From Neisseria sp. DTU_2020_1000833_1_SI_GRL_NUU_006 (lineage in GTDB: Bacteria > Pseudomonadota > Gammaproteobacteria > Burkholderiales > Neisseriaceae), in NCBI GenBank assembly GCA_032388755.1, contig CP135593.1:1-64000 (forward strand): a DNA stretch of 64,000 bases, given 5' to 3'. The notes under the pieces were generated by a model. The model searched no databases. It had not been told where the DNA came from and saw only the letters and a list, made by a program, of their open reading frames with translations. Position 1 is the first letter of the stretch, and each line of letters begins with the position of its first letter. The position numbers and the translations under genes were made by a program. Of this stretch, positions 48,646 to 57,000 are shown in pieces.

Positions 48646-50826
48646 TTATTCCGCCTGCTCCGCCAGTTCCAAAGAATCGGGCTGCCATTGGGCTTCGAAA
48701 ACTTTTAAAACCTGACGCGCGGTTTCGTCGGCTTCGAGCAAATCCTGTGCCTGCTGCCTGCCTTCGAGCTGGAGGCGTTGGCGGCGCATGGTCGGGGTTT
48801 CCCAACCGGCGTCGTCGCGCCACGGTTCGGTTTGCAATTTCAACGGCAGTCCGTAGGCTTCGGCAAGCGTGTTTTTGATTTTGTCGAGCCGCTCTTTGTT
48901 GGCAGTCGCGCGGGCTTCGTCGGTCAGCGACAGCATCATCAGATGGCTGCCTGCGTCGTAGTGCGTCCATGCGGCGTGTTGCGCCAGCATTTGCGCGGCG
49001 CCGAGCTTGCGGGCGAAGTGTCGGACGATTGCCGCCCAGTTTTCAGTAGAGAACTCGGGTAGTGGGGCGAACTGCGTGTCTTCTTCATCGTCGCCGTCTT
49101 CTTCGGCTTCCGATTCTGCTTCTGCCGTATCGGCAGGGACGGCATGTTCCCAATCCGGCGGCGGGGGCATTTCCGCGCTATCCGCTACGGGGTAGTCATG
49201 CTCGGGCGAACCGTAATCGTAGAAAGGCTCTGCGGAAGCTTCATGCGCAAACGATTCTGCATCCACGGCTTCTTCAATCGGGGTCGTCTGAATGGGGTTT
49301 TCAGACGACGTCTCAGGCAAGGAAATATCGGTTTCGTTGTTTACTGCCTCGTTATCGGAAACTTGATTTTCAGACGACGTTTCGGCTTGAGGGGTCGTCT
49401 GAAACGGCGTTTCTGCTTCGTTTGCGGACTGAGTGTTTGTCTCTGCTGCTTCAGAGGTCGTCTGAACGCTCGTATCCGCCTTTTGCGCAGGCGTTTCTGT
49501 TACGGTTTCTGCCTCGCTCGGCGCATCTTCCCAAGGTGGGACGTCGTTGTTTCCTTGAGTCGAAACCGGTTCGGCAACTTTGTTTTCAGACGACGTGACA
49601 GGCGCAGGGGTCGTCTGAACGGGTGGTTTGGCGGCTTCAGGCTGGGGAAGTTGCAAAGGCTTTTTTGCGGTATGGACACCCGTTTCGGCAGAATGCAGCT
49701 CGGTATTTTCAATATGTCCGCCAACGTCGTGCGCATCCGCTGCCAACGGCGCAAACGCAAGCATACGCAGCAGGGTCATGACGAAGCCGGCGTATTCGTC
49801 GGGCGCAAGGCTCAAATCCTGTTTGCCATGGATAGCACATTGATAATAAAGCTGGATTTGTTCGCCGCTGAGTGCCTGACTCAGTTGCAACAGGGTTTCG
49901 CGCTCAGGGTCGTCGTGTGCCAAAGCGGAAGGAACCGCCTGTATCAAGGCGAGGCGTTGCAACAGCATGGCAAGTTCGCTCAACGCGCTGTCAAAGCCGA
50001 TGGCGCGCGCCGCCATTTCCTGCGCTTTCGCCAGCAGGGCTTCGCCGTCCTGGTTGACGATACCCGCCAGCAGTTCGTACAGATATTGCTTGTCCACCGC
50101 ACCAATCATTTGGCGGACGTCTTGTTCGGCAACGCTGCCCGAACCCATGGCGATGGCTTGGTCGAGCAGGCTCAGGGCATCGCGCATCGAGCCTGCGGCG
50201 GCACGGCCTAAGAGTTGCAGGGCGGCAGGTTCGTAGGCGATGTTTTCGTTGTTTAAAACATGGGCAAGGTGGTCGGCAACCTGTTGCGAAGTCATGTTGC
50301 GCAAGACAAATTGCAGGCAGCGGCTCAAAACGGTAATGGGGACTTTGTGCGGATCGGTGGTCGCAAGGATGAATTTGACGTGTTCGGGCGGCTCTTCCAG
50401 CGTTTTCAGCATGGCGTTGAACGCGCTTTTGGAGAGCATATGCACTTCGTCGATGATATAGACTTTGTATTTGCCGGCGGTCGGCGCGTATTGGGCGTTT
50501 TCCAGTACTTCGCGGATGTTGTCGATGCCGGTGTTGGAGGCGGCGTCGATTTCCAGCAGGTCGACGTAGCGTCCGGTGTCGATTTGCGTACAGCTTTGGC
50601 ACACGCCGCAAGGCTCGCCGTGTTGCGCGTTTTCACAGTTCAGGCTTTTCGCCAGAATACGGGCAATGGTGGTTTTCCCGACCCCGCGCGTACCGGTCAG
50701 CAGGTAGGCATGGTGCAGGCGGCCTTCGTCCAGCGCGTTGCGCAAGGCTTTGACGACGTGTTCCTGACCGACTAAGTCGGCAAAGGTTTTCGGACGCCAT
50801 TTGCGGGCAAGAACTTGATAAGCCAT
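48646..50826 (-). CDS. dnaX: DNA polymerase III subunits tau/gamma
   Basis: DnaX forms the clamp-loader motor (gamma) and, as tau, links polymerase cores and helicase. The 726-residue tau has Walker A GTRGVGKTT near residue 45, the zinc site CENAQHGEPCGVCQSC near 64-79, and DEVHMLS near 126, followed by clamp-loader domains II-III to about 370. From about 380 to 560 lies a low-complexity Thr/Glu/Pro linker rich in SSEN and QTT units encoded by uptake sequences. The C-terminal domain (560-726) binds polymerase alpha. An in-frame A-AAA-AAG heptamer at residues 387-389, with a -1 frame stop eight codons on, predicts a short gamma of about 396 residues. Confidence 0.97.
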   Translation of the reverse strand: MAYQVLARKWRPKTFADLVGQEHVVKALRNALDEGRLHHAYLLTGTRGVGKTTIARILAKSLNCENAQHGEPCGVCQSCTQIDTGRYVDLLEIDAASNTGIDNIREVLENAQYAPTAGKYKVYIIDEVHMLSKSAFNAMLKTLEEPPEHVKFILATTDPHKVPITVLSRCLQFVLRNMTSQQVADHLAHVLNNENIAYEPAALQLLGRAAAGSMRDALSLLDQAIAMGSGSVAEQDVRQMIGAVDKQYLYELLAGIVNQDGEALLAKAQEMAARAIGFDSALSELAMLLQRLALIQAVPSALAHDDPERETLLQLSQALSGEQIQLYYQCAIHGKQDLSLAPDEYAGFVMTLLRMLAFAPLAADAHDVGGHIENTELHSAETGVHTAKKPLQLPQPEAAKPPVQTTPAPVTSSENKVAEPVSTQGNNDVPPWEDAPSEAETVTETPAQKADTSVQTTSEAAETNTQSANEAETPFQTTPQAETSSENQVSDNEAVNNETDISLPETSSENPIQTTPIEEAVDAESFAHEASAEPFYDYGSPEHDYPVADSAEMPPPPDWEHAVPADTAEAESEAEEDGDDEEDTQFAPLPEFSTENWAAIVRHFARKLGAAQMLAQHAAWTHYDAGSHLMMLSLTDEARATANKERLDKIKNTLAEAYGLPLKLQTEPWRDDAGWETPTMRRQRLQLEGRQQAQDLLEADETARQVLKVFEAQWQPDSLELAEQAE
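49660..49666 (-). promoter_or_regulatory. Programmed -1 frameshift slippery site in dnaX
   Basis: Minus-strand A-AAA-AAG in the frame GCA AAA AAG, identical to the E. coli dnaX heptamer. A -1 slip gives A-F-A-T-S-P-A then TGA. Frameshifting is inferred from the motif and stop position. Confidence 0.65.
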
Positions 50827-50854
50827 AAGGTTTTCTCTGCTGGAAATAAATCGG

Positions 50855-50896
50855 AAGGTCGTCTGAAAAGTGGTTGAACGCCTTTCAGACGACCTT
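50855..50896. terminator. Inverted DUS pair upstream of dnaX
   Basis: AAGGTCGTCTGAAAAG and CTTTCAGACGACCTT around 10 bases, between divergent dnaX and the epimerase gene; it cannot be terminating either and may lie in the dnaX leader. Confidence 0.5.
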
Positions 50897-51024
50897 GGAA
50901 GATGACGGGTATTTTAGCATTTTTTTGATTTTTATTAAGGATTTTCTGTCTGCATATCGGGAAAGGCGCGTGTATAATCGTTAGAATATTACAAAATCTA
51001 AAATATCTTGAAGAACAAATCACT

Positions 51025-51738
51025 ATGCCTGAAATCATCTTACGCAATCATTCCGCATCCATGCAGATAAACACCCTGGGCGCATATGTGGACAATTTGG
51101 TTTTACACGGTCGAGAAGTGTTATTTCCGAAAACCAGTGTCCAAGTCGGTGCTGATACAAAATTACGCGGCGGGATGCACGTCTGCCTGCCGCAGTTCGG
51201 ACCGGACGGTAAAAACCATTTGGCGCAACACGGTTTCGGCAGAACCTCTACTTGGCAAATCCGTTATCAAAACGAATCGGATGTCGGCTTGAGATTGATC
51301 AGTACGGCAAAAGGCTACGAAAACGTCGAATGGCTGCTGGATTACAGCCTGCCAAACGAAAACGAAGCAGTCGCTACATTGACCGTCTGCAATTACGGCG
51401 ACGCGCCCGTGCGCACTTCGCCCGGTTTCCATCCCTATTTCCCCGCCGTCGGCACCCAATTCGATTTCAACGGCGCGCCCTACGACGCCGACTATATCGC
51501 ACACACGGAATTTGTCGCTTCACCGCCGGATACACATGTTGCGTTTGACGGACTGAAACTCGACATCCGAACGCAAAACCTGCCCGTTTACGCGCTTTGG
51601 AGCGACCGCAACGGACAATACACCTGCGCCGAGCCTACCGCCGAAGGCAACGCCTTTTTATCGCCTGCGCGCGGTGGGCAGTTTGTATCGGGACATGGCA
51701 AAAAGCGTTACGGCATGAAAATCCGTTTGATTGCTTGA
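51025..51738 (+). CDS. Aldose 1-epimerase family protein
   Basis: A 237-residue galactose-mutarotase-like beta-sandwich protein, which interconverts the anomers of an aldose or of a hexose 6-phosphate. Landmarks are INTLGAYVDNLVLHGREVLFP, GGMHVCLPQFGPD, HGFGRTSTW with the conserved His, SPGFHPYFP with the second active-site His, and the final SGHGKKRYGMKIRLI. It is shorter than GalM (about 345), closer to the YeaD-like or small epimerase type. No signal peptide. Substrate unknown. It is alone, followed by a bidirectional terminator. Confidence 0.85.
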   Translation: MPEIILRNHSASMQINTLGAYVDNLVLHGREVLFPKTSVQVGADTKLRGGMHVCLPQFGPDGKNHLAQHGFGRTSTWQIRYQNESDVGLRLISTAKGYENVEWLLDYSLPNENEAVATLTVCNYGDAPVRTSPGFHPYFPAVGTQFDFNGAPYDADYIAHTEFVASPPDTHVAFDGLKLDIRTQNLPVYALWSDRNGQYTCAEPTAEGNAFLSPARGGQFVSGHGKKRYGMKIRLIA

Positions 51739-51770
51739 GTTTGGAGTGGATTTGTTTCAGGCCCTCAAAT

Positions 51771-51799
51771 AAAAAACCACCTTGGAGAAGGTGGTTTTT
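51771..51799. terminator. Bidirectional intrinsic terminator, epimerase/mltB
   Basis: AAAAAACCACCTT-GGAG-AAGGTGGTTTTT, a perfect stem with T/A tails on both strands and no DUS, between convergent genes. Confidence 0.92.
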
Positions 51800-51804
51800 A
51801 AACA

Positions 51805-52887
51805 TTACAAACCGTTGTTGTTGATTGCATTCGCAATGTCGCGCACGGCGGTAACATACATTCGGCTGTTGTTATACTGCCAAACCGTATAGAAATTATT
51901 CAGACCGAGATAATATTCAAATACGCCCGGACTGGTTTCCAAGCTGAACAAAACGGCTTTCTCATTGTCGGCAACCGCTTTTTGCGGAACCACACCCATT
52001 GCTTTGAAATCCGCAACGGTACGGTTCAATGCAGTTTTTTCATCAATGATGGCTTTTAAATCGGGCGTAATTGTCAGATTGACGGGAACAATCATTTTGC
52101 CGCCTGTTTTCCAACCGTGCTGCTTCATATAATTGGCAACAGAGGCGGCAACGTCGCCGATATTGTTCCAAATATCGCGGTGTCTGTCGCCATCATAATC
52201 GACCGCCCATTTGCGATAGCTCGAAGGCATGAATTGCGGCATCCCCATTGCGCCCGCATAGCTGCCTTTGAAATCAAAAACGTTCTCTTTTTCTTCTTTC
52301 GCTATCAGCAAAAGCTCAATCAGCTCGTTTTGGAAAAACTCGGCGCGGCGCGGATAATCAAAACCCAAGGTGCTCAAAGCATCGGCGACACGGAAGCTGC
52401 CTGTATTTTTACCGTAGTTGGTTTCAATGCCGATAATCGCCACAATCAGCTCGGCAGGTACGCCGTATTTGCGTGCCACATCATCGATAACGGCACGGTT
52501 GGCAGCGTAAAACTGTTTGCCGCCGTTAAATTTCGTCGCGCCGGAGTTGCCCGTGCGGAATTCATACCAAGGGCGGGAAGTTGACGGGCGGTACATGATA
52601 TTGATGATATTGCCCTTGTAAACCACGCCATTGAAGAAGTTTTGCAACTCAGCTTCCGTAAACTGCTTTTTCGCCACCTCGTAACGGATAAACTGGCGGA
52701 CATTGGTATTGGCATTAAAGCCGCTGCTGGCAACCGATTCCGCAGCAGAATCAAAAGCAGGACGCTGGTTTTTGCTTTGATTAATCGGTTCAACCGTTTT
52801 AGCGGACTCAACGTTTGTTTTGGTTGTACTACAAGCGGAAAGCAGCAACGCGGTTGATATTCGGATGAAAGGGATAAGTTTTTTCAT
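51805..52887 (-). CDS. mltB: Lytic murein transglycosylase B
   Basis: MltB cleaves peptidoglycan glycan strands to 1,6-anhydro products. The 360-residue product is a lipoprotein: start MKKLIPFIRISTALLLSAC at 52887 gives the lipobox. The catalytic Glu is in VAIIGIETNYGKNTG, followed by FDYPRRAEFFQNEL and the GSYAGAMGMPQFMPSSYRKWAVDYDGD segment, typical of SltB/MltB. The frame extends to 52968 but that part overlaps an uptake sequence. Attached to the outer membrane, probably. Homologs in N. gonorrhoeae are called LtgB or LtgC; I cannot say which this matches. Confidence 0.93.
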   Translation of the reverse strand: MKKLIPFIRISTALLLSACSTTKTNVESAKTVEPINQSKNQRPAFDSAAESVASSGFNANTNVRQFIRYEVAKKQFTEAELQNFFNGVVYKGNIINIMYRPSTSRPWYEFRTGNSGATKFNGGKQFYAANRAVIDDVARKYGVPAELIVAIIGIETNYGKNTGSFRVADALSTLGFDYPRRAEFFQNELIELLLIAKEEKENVFDFKGSYAGAMGMPQFMPSSYRKWAVDYDGDRHRDIWNNIGDVAASVANYMKQHGWKTGGKMIVPVNLTITPDLKAIIDEKTALNRTVADFKAMGVVPQKAVADNEKAVLFSLETSPGVFEYYLGLNNFYTVWQYNNSRMYVTAVRDIANAINNNGL

Positions 52888-52928
52888 ATCTGAATTTATA
52901 GTCACTAAGGAAGCAGTCTTAATTATGC

Positions 52929-52990
52929 AAAAAGGTCGTCTGAAAGACGGCAGGAATATACATTCCATTCCCTTTCAGACGACCTTTTAA
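52929..52990. terminator. DUS hairpin at the end of the rpsF-rplI operon
   Basis: AAAAAGGTCGTCTGAAAG and CTTTCAGACGACCTTTTAA with a long 25-base loop that contains its own GGAAT/ATTCC pairing; just downstream of rplI. Confidence 0.7.
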
Positions 52991-52999
52991 GACTGTCTA

Positions 53000-53452
53000 T
53001 TACTCGGCAGCCGCAACAACAGCAACGGTAATCGCAGCAACAGCGTCAGTGTGCAGAGCCACTTCAACTTCGTACTCGCCTACGGCTTTCAGAGGACCGT
53101 TAGGCAGGCGGACGTTGGATTTTGCAGCTTCAACGCCTGAAGCAACAATCGCGGCAGCGATGTCGGCATTGGTAACGGAACCGAACAGACGACCGTCCAC
53201 ACCTGCTTTTTGAGCGATAGTGATGGTTTGACCGTCCAGTTTTTCTTGACGTGCTTTAGCATCGGCCAAGATTTCGGCTTGTTTGGCTTCCAATTCGGCA
53301 CGGCGTGCTTCGAATTCTTTCATGTTGGCTTCAGTAGCGCGTTTGGCTTTGCCGGCAGGAATCAGGAAGTTACGGGCATAACCGTTTTTCACGGTAACGA
53401 TGTCGCCCAGGTTGCCCAAACCGCCGATTTTCTCTAACAGAATAATTTGCAT
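53000..53452 (-). CDS. rplI: 50S ribosomal protein L9
   Basis: L9 binds 23S rRNA with its N-terminal domain and reaches out with its C-terminal domain. The 150-residue product has MQIILLEKIGGLGNLGDIVTVKNGYARNFLIPAG, quoted here only as its two ends being MQIILLEKIGG and NFLIPAG, a long central helix of about 40-75, and the C-terminal lobe. It is the last gene of the rpsF-priB-rpsR-rplI operon, 16 bases after rpsR. Confidence 0.98.
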   Translation of the reverse strand: MQIILLEKIGGLGNLGDIVTVKNGYARNFLIPAGKAKRATEANMKEFEARRAELEAKQAEILADAKARQEKLDGQTITIAQKAGVDGRLFGSVTNADIAAAIVASGVEAAKSNVRLPNGPLKAVGEYEVEVALHTDAVAAITVAVVAAAE

Positions 53453-53468
53453 GATTTAAACTCCAAAA

Positions 53469-53699
53469 TTATTTGTGTTGATCGGTGTAAGGCAACAGAG
53501 CCAGGAAGCGTGCGCGTTTGACTGCAGTAGCCAATTGGCGTTGGTAATGCGCTTTGGTGCCGGTGATGCGGGCAGGGATGATTTTGCCGTTTTCAGAAAT
53601 GAAGTCTTTCAGCAAATCAACTTGTTTGTAATCGACTTCTTGGATTTTTTCAGCCGTAAAGCGGCAGAATTTTCTACGTTTGAATGATTGACGAGCCAT
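53469..53699 (-). CDS. rpsR: 30S ribosomal protein S18
   Basis: S18 pairs with S6 on the platform of the small subunit. The 76-residue basic product has FKRRKFCRFT and DFISENGKIIPARITGTKAHYQRQL, in part, with the ending RARFLALLPYTDQHK. It lies six bases after priB in the four-gene operon. Confidence 0.98.
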   Translation of the reverse strand: MARQSFKRRKFCRFTAEKIQEVDYKQVDLLKDFISENGKIIPARITGTKAHYQRQLATAVKRARFLALLPYTDQHK

Positions 53700-53705
53700 T
53701 GTCGT

Positions 53706-54002
53706 TTAACCTTTATATTCTTTAATGTTCTGTATGCGGAGTATCGGCCTTGGGAAGCGTTTGCTTCGCTGTGCGAGAAAGCCTTCTGCTTCAACCATCG
53801 TATCTTGCCGATACTGCCATTCTTCAGCCTGCTTACCTAAAATACGCGCGGGAATTTCAAAACTGACCAGGCATTTTTGCCCGTTTTCTTCCTGCCAAGA
53901 TTCATGCTTTAACATAATATCCAAAACAGGGATTCCTGCCGGCGTGTATCTCAAGGATTCAACCTTGTAAATCAAGGCGGTAAGCTTTGTAAGATTATCC
54001 AA
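53706..54002 (-). CDS. priB: Primosomal replication protein PriB
   Basis: PriB is a small dimeric OB-fold protein that stimulates PriA helicase in replication restart. The 98-residue product opens MDNLTKLTALIYKVESLRYTP and has LVSFEIPARILGKQAEEWQYRQ in part, with the GFLAQRSKRFPRPILRIQNI ending. It lies between rpsF and rpsR, where priB occurs in most proteobacteria, two bases after the rpsF stop. Confidence 0.96.
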   Translation of the reverse strand: MDNLTKLTALIYKVESLRYTPAGIPVLDIMLKHESWQEENGQKCLVSFEIPARILGKQAEEWQYRQDTMVEAEGFLAQRSKRFPRPILRIQNIKEYKG

Positions 54003-54004
54003 TC

Positions 54005-54376
54005 TTATTCGGCTGCTGCAACTTCTTCAGCCGCACCGTTCAGCAAGTTTTTTGCTTTTTCGCCGCCCAGCATAGGAGAGGCTTCGGTTACAGCATGTTT
54101 TGTTTTGATGGTCAGATGGCGCAGTACGGCATCGTTAAAGCGGAAAGCGGTTTCCAGCTCTTCAACTACTTCAGGAGTAGTTTCGATGTTCATCAAAACA
54201 TAGTGTGCTTTGTGGATTTTGTTAATCGGGTAAGCCAGTTGACGGCGGCCCCAGTCTTCCAAGCGGTGGATTTTGCCGCTGGCTTCGGCAATCATGGTTT
54301 TGTAACGTTCAACCATAGCAGGCACTTGCTCGCTTTGATCAGGATGAACGATAAACACGATCTCATAATGACGCAT
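54005..54376 (-). CDS. rpsF: 30S ribosomal protein S6
   Basis: S6 heterodimerises with S18 on the ribosome. The 123-residue product has MRHYEIVFIVHPDQSEQVPAM in part, the IHRLEDWGRRQLAYPINK region and a variable Ala/Glu-rich tail (NGAAEEVAAAE). First gene of its operon; AAGGAGA precedes the ATG. A hairpin in the leader (54405-54431) is a candidate for S6:S18 feedback. Confidence 0.98.
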   Translation of the reverse strand: MRHYEIVFIVHPDQSEQVPAMVERYKTMIAEASGKIHRLEDWGRRQLAYPINKIHKAHYVLMNIETTPEVVEELETAFRFNDAVLRHLTIKTKHAVTEASPMLGGEKAKNLLNGAAEEVAAAE

Positions 54377-54404
54377 GTTATCTCCTTATGGATGATTAAA
54401 TACA

Positions 54405-54431
54405 GCCTTTTGCCATGCGAAAGCAAAAGGC
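54405..54431 (-). promoter_or_regulatory. Hairpin in the rpsF leader (candidate S6:S18 feedback element)
   Basis: GCCTTTTGC and GCAAAAGGC, perfect 9-bp arms with a 9-base loop, 29 bases upstream of the rpsF start codon in the mRNA. S6:S18 leader elements occur here in many bacteria; I did not find the full published consensus. Confidence 0.5.
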
Positions 54432-54451
54432 AAGGTTTGACAAAACGATGG

Positions 54452-54480
54452 ATTCTATCCCATTCTTGCTTTTTCTGCAA
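54452..54480 (-). promoter_or_regulatory. Promoter of the rpsF operon
   Basis: Minus-strand TTGCAG (54475-54480) and TAGAAT (54452-54457) with a 17-base spacer, giving a start near 54445 and a leader of about 70 bases that contains the hairpin. Confidence 0.65.
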
Positions 54481-54588
54481 TGGATGATATGTAAGAAAGG
54501 GGTTTTTGAATAAAAGTGTTGTCATGAAAAGATTGGCGATTTGGTTTACAATAATGCCATTTCTGAATTCTATCGAGAGAATAATAAA

Positions 54589-55884
54589 ATGTTAGACATC
54601 CAACAGCTCCGCAGCCACACCGCAGCCGTCGCCGAACGTTTAGCACAGCGCGGTTACGAGTTTGATACCGCACGTTTCAATGCCCTGGAAGAGCAGCGCA
54701 AAGCCGTCCAAGTGAAAACCGAAGAGCTGCAAGCCTCGCGCAACAGCATTTCCAAACAAATCGGCGCATTGAAAGGACAGGGCAAACACGAAGAGGCGCA
54801 GGCAGCCATGGATCAAGTCGCCCAAATCAAAACCGATTTGGAGCAAGCCGCTGCCGATTTGGATGCCGTTCAGAAAGAATTGGACGCATGGTTGTTGAGC
54901 ATTCCCAACCTGCCGCACGAAAGCGTGCCTGTTGGTAAAGACGAAACCGAAAACGTCGAAGTCCGCAAAGTCGGCACCCCGCGCGAATTTGACTTTGAAA
55001 TCAAAGACCATGTCGATTTGGGCGAACCTTTGGGCTTGGATTTCGAAGGCGGCGCGAAACTGTCCGGCGCACGCTTTACCGTCATGAAAGGTCAAATCGC
55101 CCGCCTGCACCGCGCACTGGCGCAATTCATGCTCGATACGCACACGCTGAAACACGGCTACACCGAGCATTACACGCCCTACATCGTGGACGACACTACC
55201 CTGCAAGGCACTGGCCAACTGCCTAAATTTGCAGAAGATTTGTTTCATGTTACCCGCGGCGGTGACGAGAGCAAAAAAACACAATATCTGATTCCGACCG
55301 CCGAAGTGACGCTGACCAACACCGTTGCCGACAGCATCGTGGCAGGCAGCGACTTGCCGCTGAAGCTGACCGCCCATTCCCCATGTTTCCGCTCCGAAGC
55401 GGGTGCATACGGTAAAGACGTGCGTGGTCTGATTCGCCAACACCAATTCGATAAAGTAGAAATGGTGCAAATCGTTCATCCCGAAAAATCATACGAAGCG
55501 CTGGAAGAAATGGTCGGTCATGCCGAAAACATCCTGAAGGCCTTGGAACTGCCCTACCGCGTGATTACCTTGTGTACCGGCGATATGGGCTTCGGCGCAA
55601 CCAAAACCTATGACTTGGAAGTCTGGGTTCCCGCGCAAAATACTTACCGCGAAATCTCAAGCTGCTCCAACTGCGAAGATTTCCAAGCCCGCCGCATGAA
55701 GGCGCGTTTCAAAGACGAAAACGGCAAAAACCGCTTGGTGCATACTTTGAACGGCTCCGGCTTGGCAGTAGGCCGTACTTTGGTCGCTGTTTTGGAAAAC
55801 CATCAAAACGCCGACGGCAGCATCAATATTCCTACCGCTTTGCAGCCTTATATGGGCGGAGTAGAAAAGATAGAGGTTAAGTAA
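54589..55884 (+). CDS. serS: Seryl-tRNA synthetase
   Basis: SerS charges tRNA-Ser and tRNA-Sec. The 431-residue product has the N-terminal coiled-coil arm (about 25-105) that reads the long variable arm of tRNA-Ser, then the class II core with motif 2 CFRSEAGAYGKDVRGLIRQHQF in part, STEEISSCSNC-type sequence (REISSCSNCEDFQARRM) and motif 3 LNGSGLAVGRTLVA. ATG 54589 (MLDIQQLRSH) is chosen over the upstream TTG. Divergent from the rpsF operon. Confidence 0.98.
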   Translation: MLDIQQLRSHTAAVAERLAQRGYEFDTARFNALEEQRKAVQVKTEELQASRNSISKQIGALKGQGKHEEAQAAMDQVAQIKTDLEQAAADLDAVQKELDAWLLSIPNLPHESVPVGKDETENVEVRKVGTPREFDFEIKDHVDLGEPLGLDFEGGAKLSGARFTVMKGQIARLHRALAQFMLDTHTLKHGYTEHYTPYIVDDTTLQGTGQLPKFAEDLFHVTRGGDESKKTQYLIPTAEVTLTNTVADSIVAGSDLPLKLTAHSPCFRSEAGAYGKDVRGLIRQHQFDKVEMVQIVHPEKSYEALEEMVGHAENILKALELPYRVITLCTGDMGFGATKTYDLEVWVPAQNTYREISSCSNCEDFQARRMKARFKDENGKNRLVHTLNGSGLAVGRTLVAVLENHQNADGSINIPTALQPYMGGVEKIEVK

Positions 55885-56057
55885 TTTAACTTGATGATAT
55901 GAGACTTGAAGAGGGTATTCTGAGCAATCTTAGGGTGCCTTTTTTTATCCGTTTTTCATTAAGTTTTGTTTATTGATTTTTTGATTATTTATGGAGGTGG
56001 GTGTAAGAAGGGATAAAAAGTCTCTTAATTTGTAGAGGGGAAAATACAAATATAAGG

Positions 56058-56080
56058 AAACCCCGCAGAGGCGGGGTTTT
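56058..56080. terminator. Intrinsic terminator, serS/rmpM
   Basis: AAACCCCGC-AGAG-GCGGGGTTTT, a perfect 9-bp stem with T/A tails, between convergent genes and without a DUS. Confidence 0.92.
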
Positions 56081-56099
56081 GAATTAAAACTAAATTTAG

Positions 56100-56861
56100 T
56101 TAAGGTTTGGCGTAACCGTGTACACCGTTGTAGGGAGAAGGAATCCAACCTTCATCTACTGCAGGACGTTCACCTTGTCCCTCGACTGTTTGCCCCGGAG
56201 TGACTTGTTTGGTGACAGTGCTGCGGATTTTCACGTCAACACGACGGTCAGGTTCGATACATGCGATCAAAGCAGCGCGTTTTTTGGCTTTGGATACTTT
56301 TTTGCCCAGTTTTGCTACTTCTGCTTCACAAGTGGCAGTCATTTGAGCTTGAGATTCGCCAAGACCTACAGCGGAAACTTTGCTGGAAGGAACACCACGA
56401 CCAACTAAGTAGTTGGCAACTACGTTTGCACGGCGTTCGGATAGAGCTTGGTTGTACTCTTCTGAACCCATAAAGTCGGTGTGACCTTCGACACGCACAG
56501 TTTGAACGTTTTCATTGCTCAGGCGTTGGGCTAATGCGTCCAAGTTCTCTTGAGCTTCAGGACGGAGGTTGTCTTTATCGAAGCCGAACAGTGTTTTAGA
56601 AGACAGAGATACGGTTTCATCAACATATTCGGGAGCTTGTTGGACTGCGGCTACTGCTTCACGGTCGCCACATTCGACACGACCTTGGGTCTCTTTGTCG
56701 AAATAGCTGGTTTTCCAACACTCGCCATAGTTGTTGCGGACGACTTCTTGAGACTGGCTGCTTACAACGTAACCATGTTTGGTATGCGGTTCGCTTGCCA
56801 TTGCGGTGCCGGAAGCAACCAATGCAACGAACAATGCGCTTAATTTCAGCTGTTTGGTCAT
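56100..56861 (-). CDS. rmpM: Reduction-modifiable protein RmpM (class 4 outer membrane protein)
   Basis: RmpM anchors outer-membrane porins to peptidoglycan. The 253-residue product has a signal peptide (cleavage after AMA), a short N-terminal porin-contact segment, and an OmpA-like domain from about residue 85 with TLFGFDKDNLRPEAQENL and VRVEGHTDFMGSEEYNQALSERRA in part. A cysteine pair near 180 and 198 forms the loop known for this protein. Its tail is Pro/Gly-rich. The Rmp family is typical of Neisseria. It has a strong promoter with an overlapping inverted repeat. Confidence 0.95.
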   Translation of the reverse strand: MTKQLKLSALFVALVASGTAMASEPHTKHGYVVSSQSQEVVRNNYGECWKTSYFDKETQGRVECGDREAVAAVQQAPEYVDETVSLSSKTLFGFDKDNLRPEAQENLDALAQRLSNENVQTVRVEGHTDFMGSEEYNQALSERRANVVANYLVGRGVPSSKVSAVGLGESQAQMTATCEAEVAKLGKKVSKAKKRAALIACIEPDRRVDVKIRSTVTKQVTPGQTVEGQGERPAVDEGWIPSPYNGVHGYAKP

Positions 56862-56962
56862 TTTATTCCCTCATCTAAATTGTTATGCGGCGGGTGTTTA
56901 AGAACCGCTGCAAATTACCAATATACAGGCCGCAGCATTAAGCAGCGGCAAATCGGATATAT

Positions 56963-57000
56963 CAGTCTGCACTATAAAGAAGCATGGTGCAGACTGTCAA
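56963..57000 (-). promoter_or_regulatory. rmpM promoter with overlapping inverted repeat
   Basis: Minus-strand TTGACA (56995-57000) and TATAGT (56971-56976) with an 18-base spacer, nearly consensus. CAGTCTGCAC (56963-56972) and GTGCAGACTG (56987-56996) are perfect inverted 10-mers covering -35 edge to -10, an obvious operator or structural element. Confidence 0.75.
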
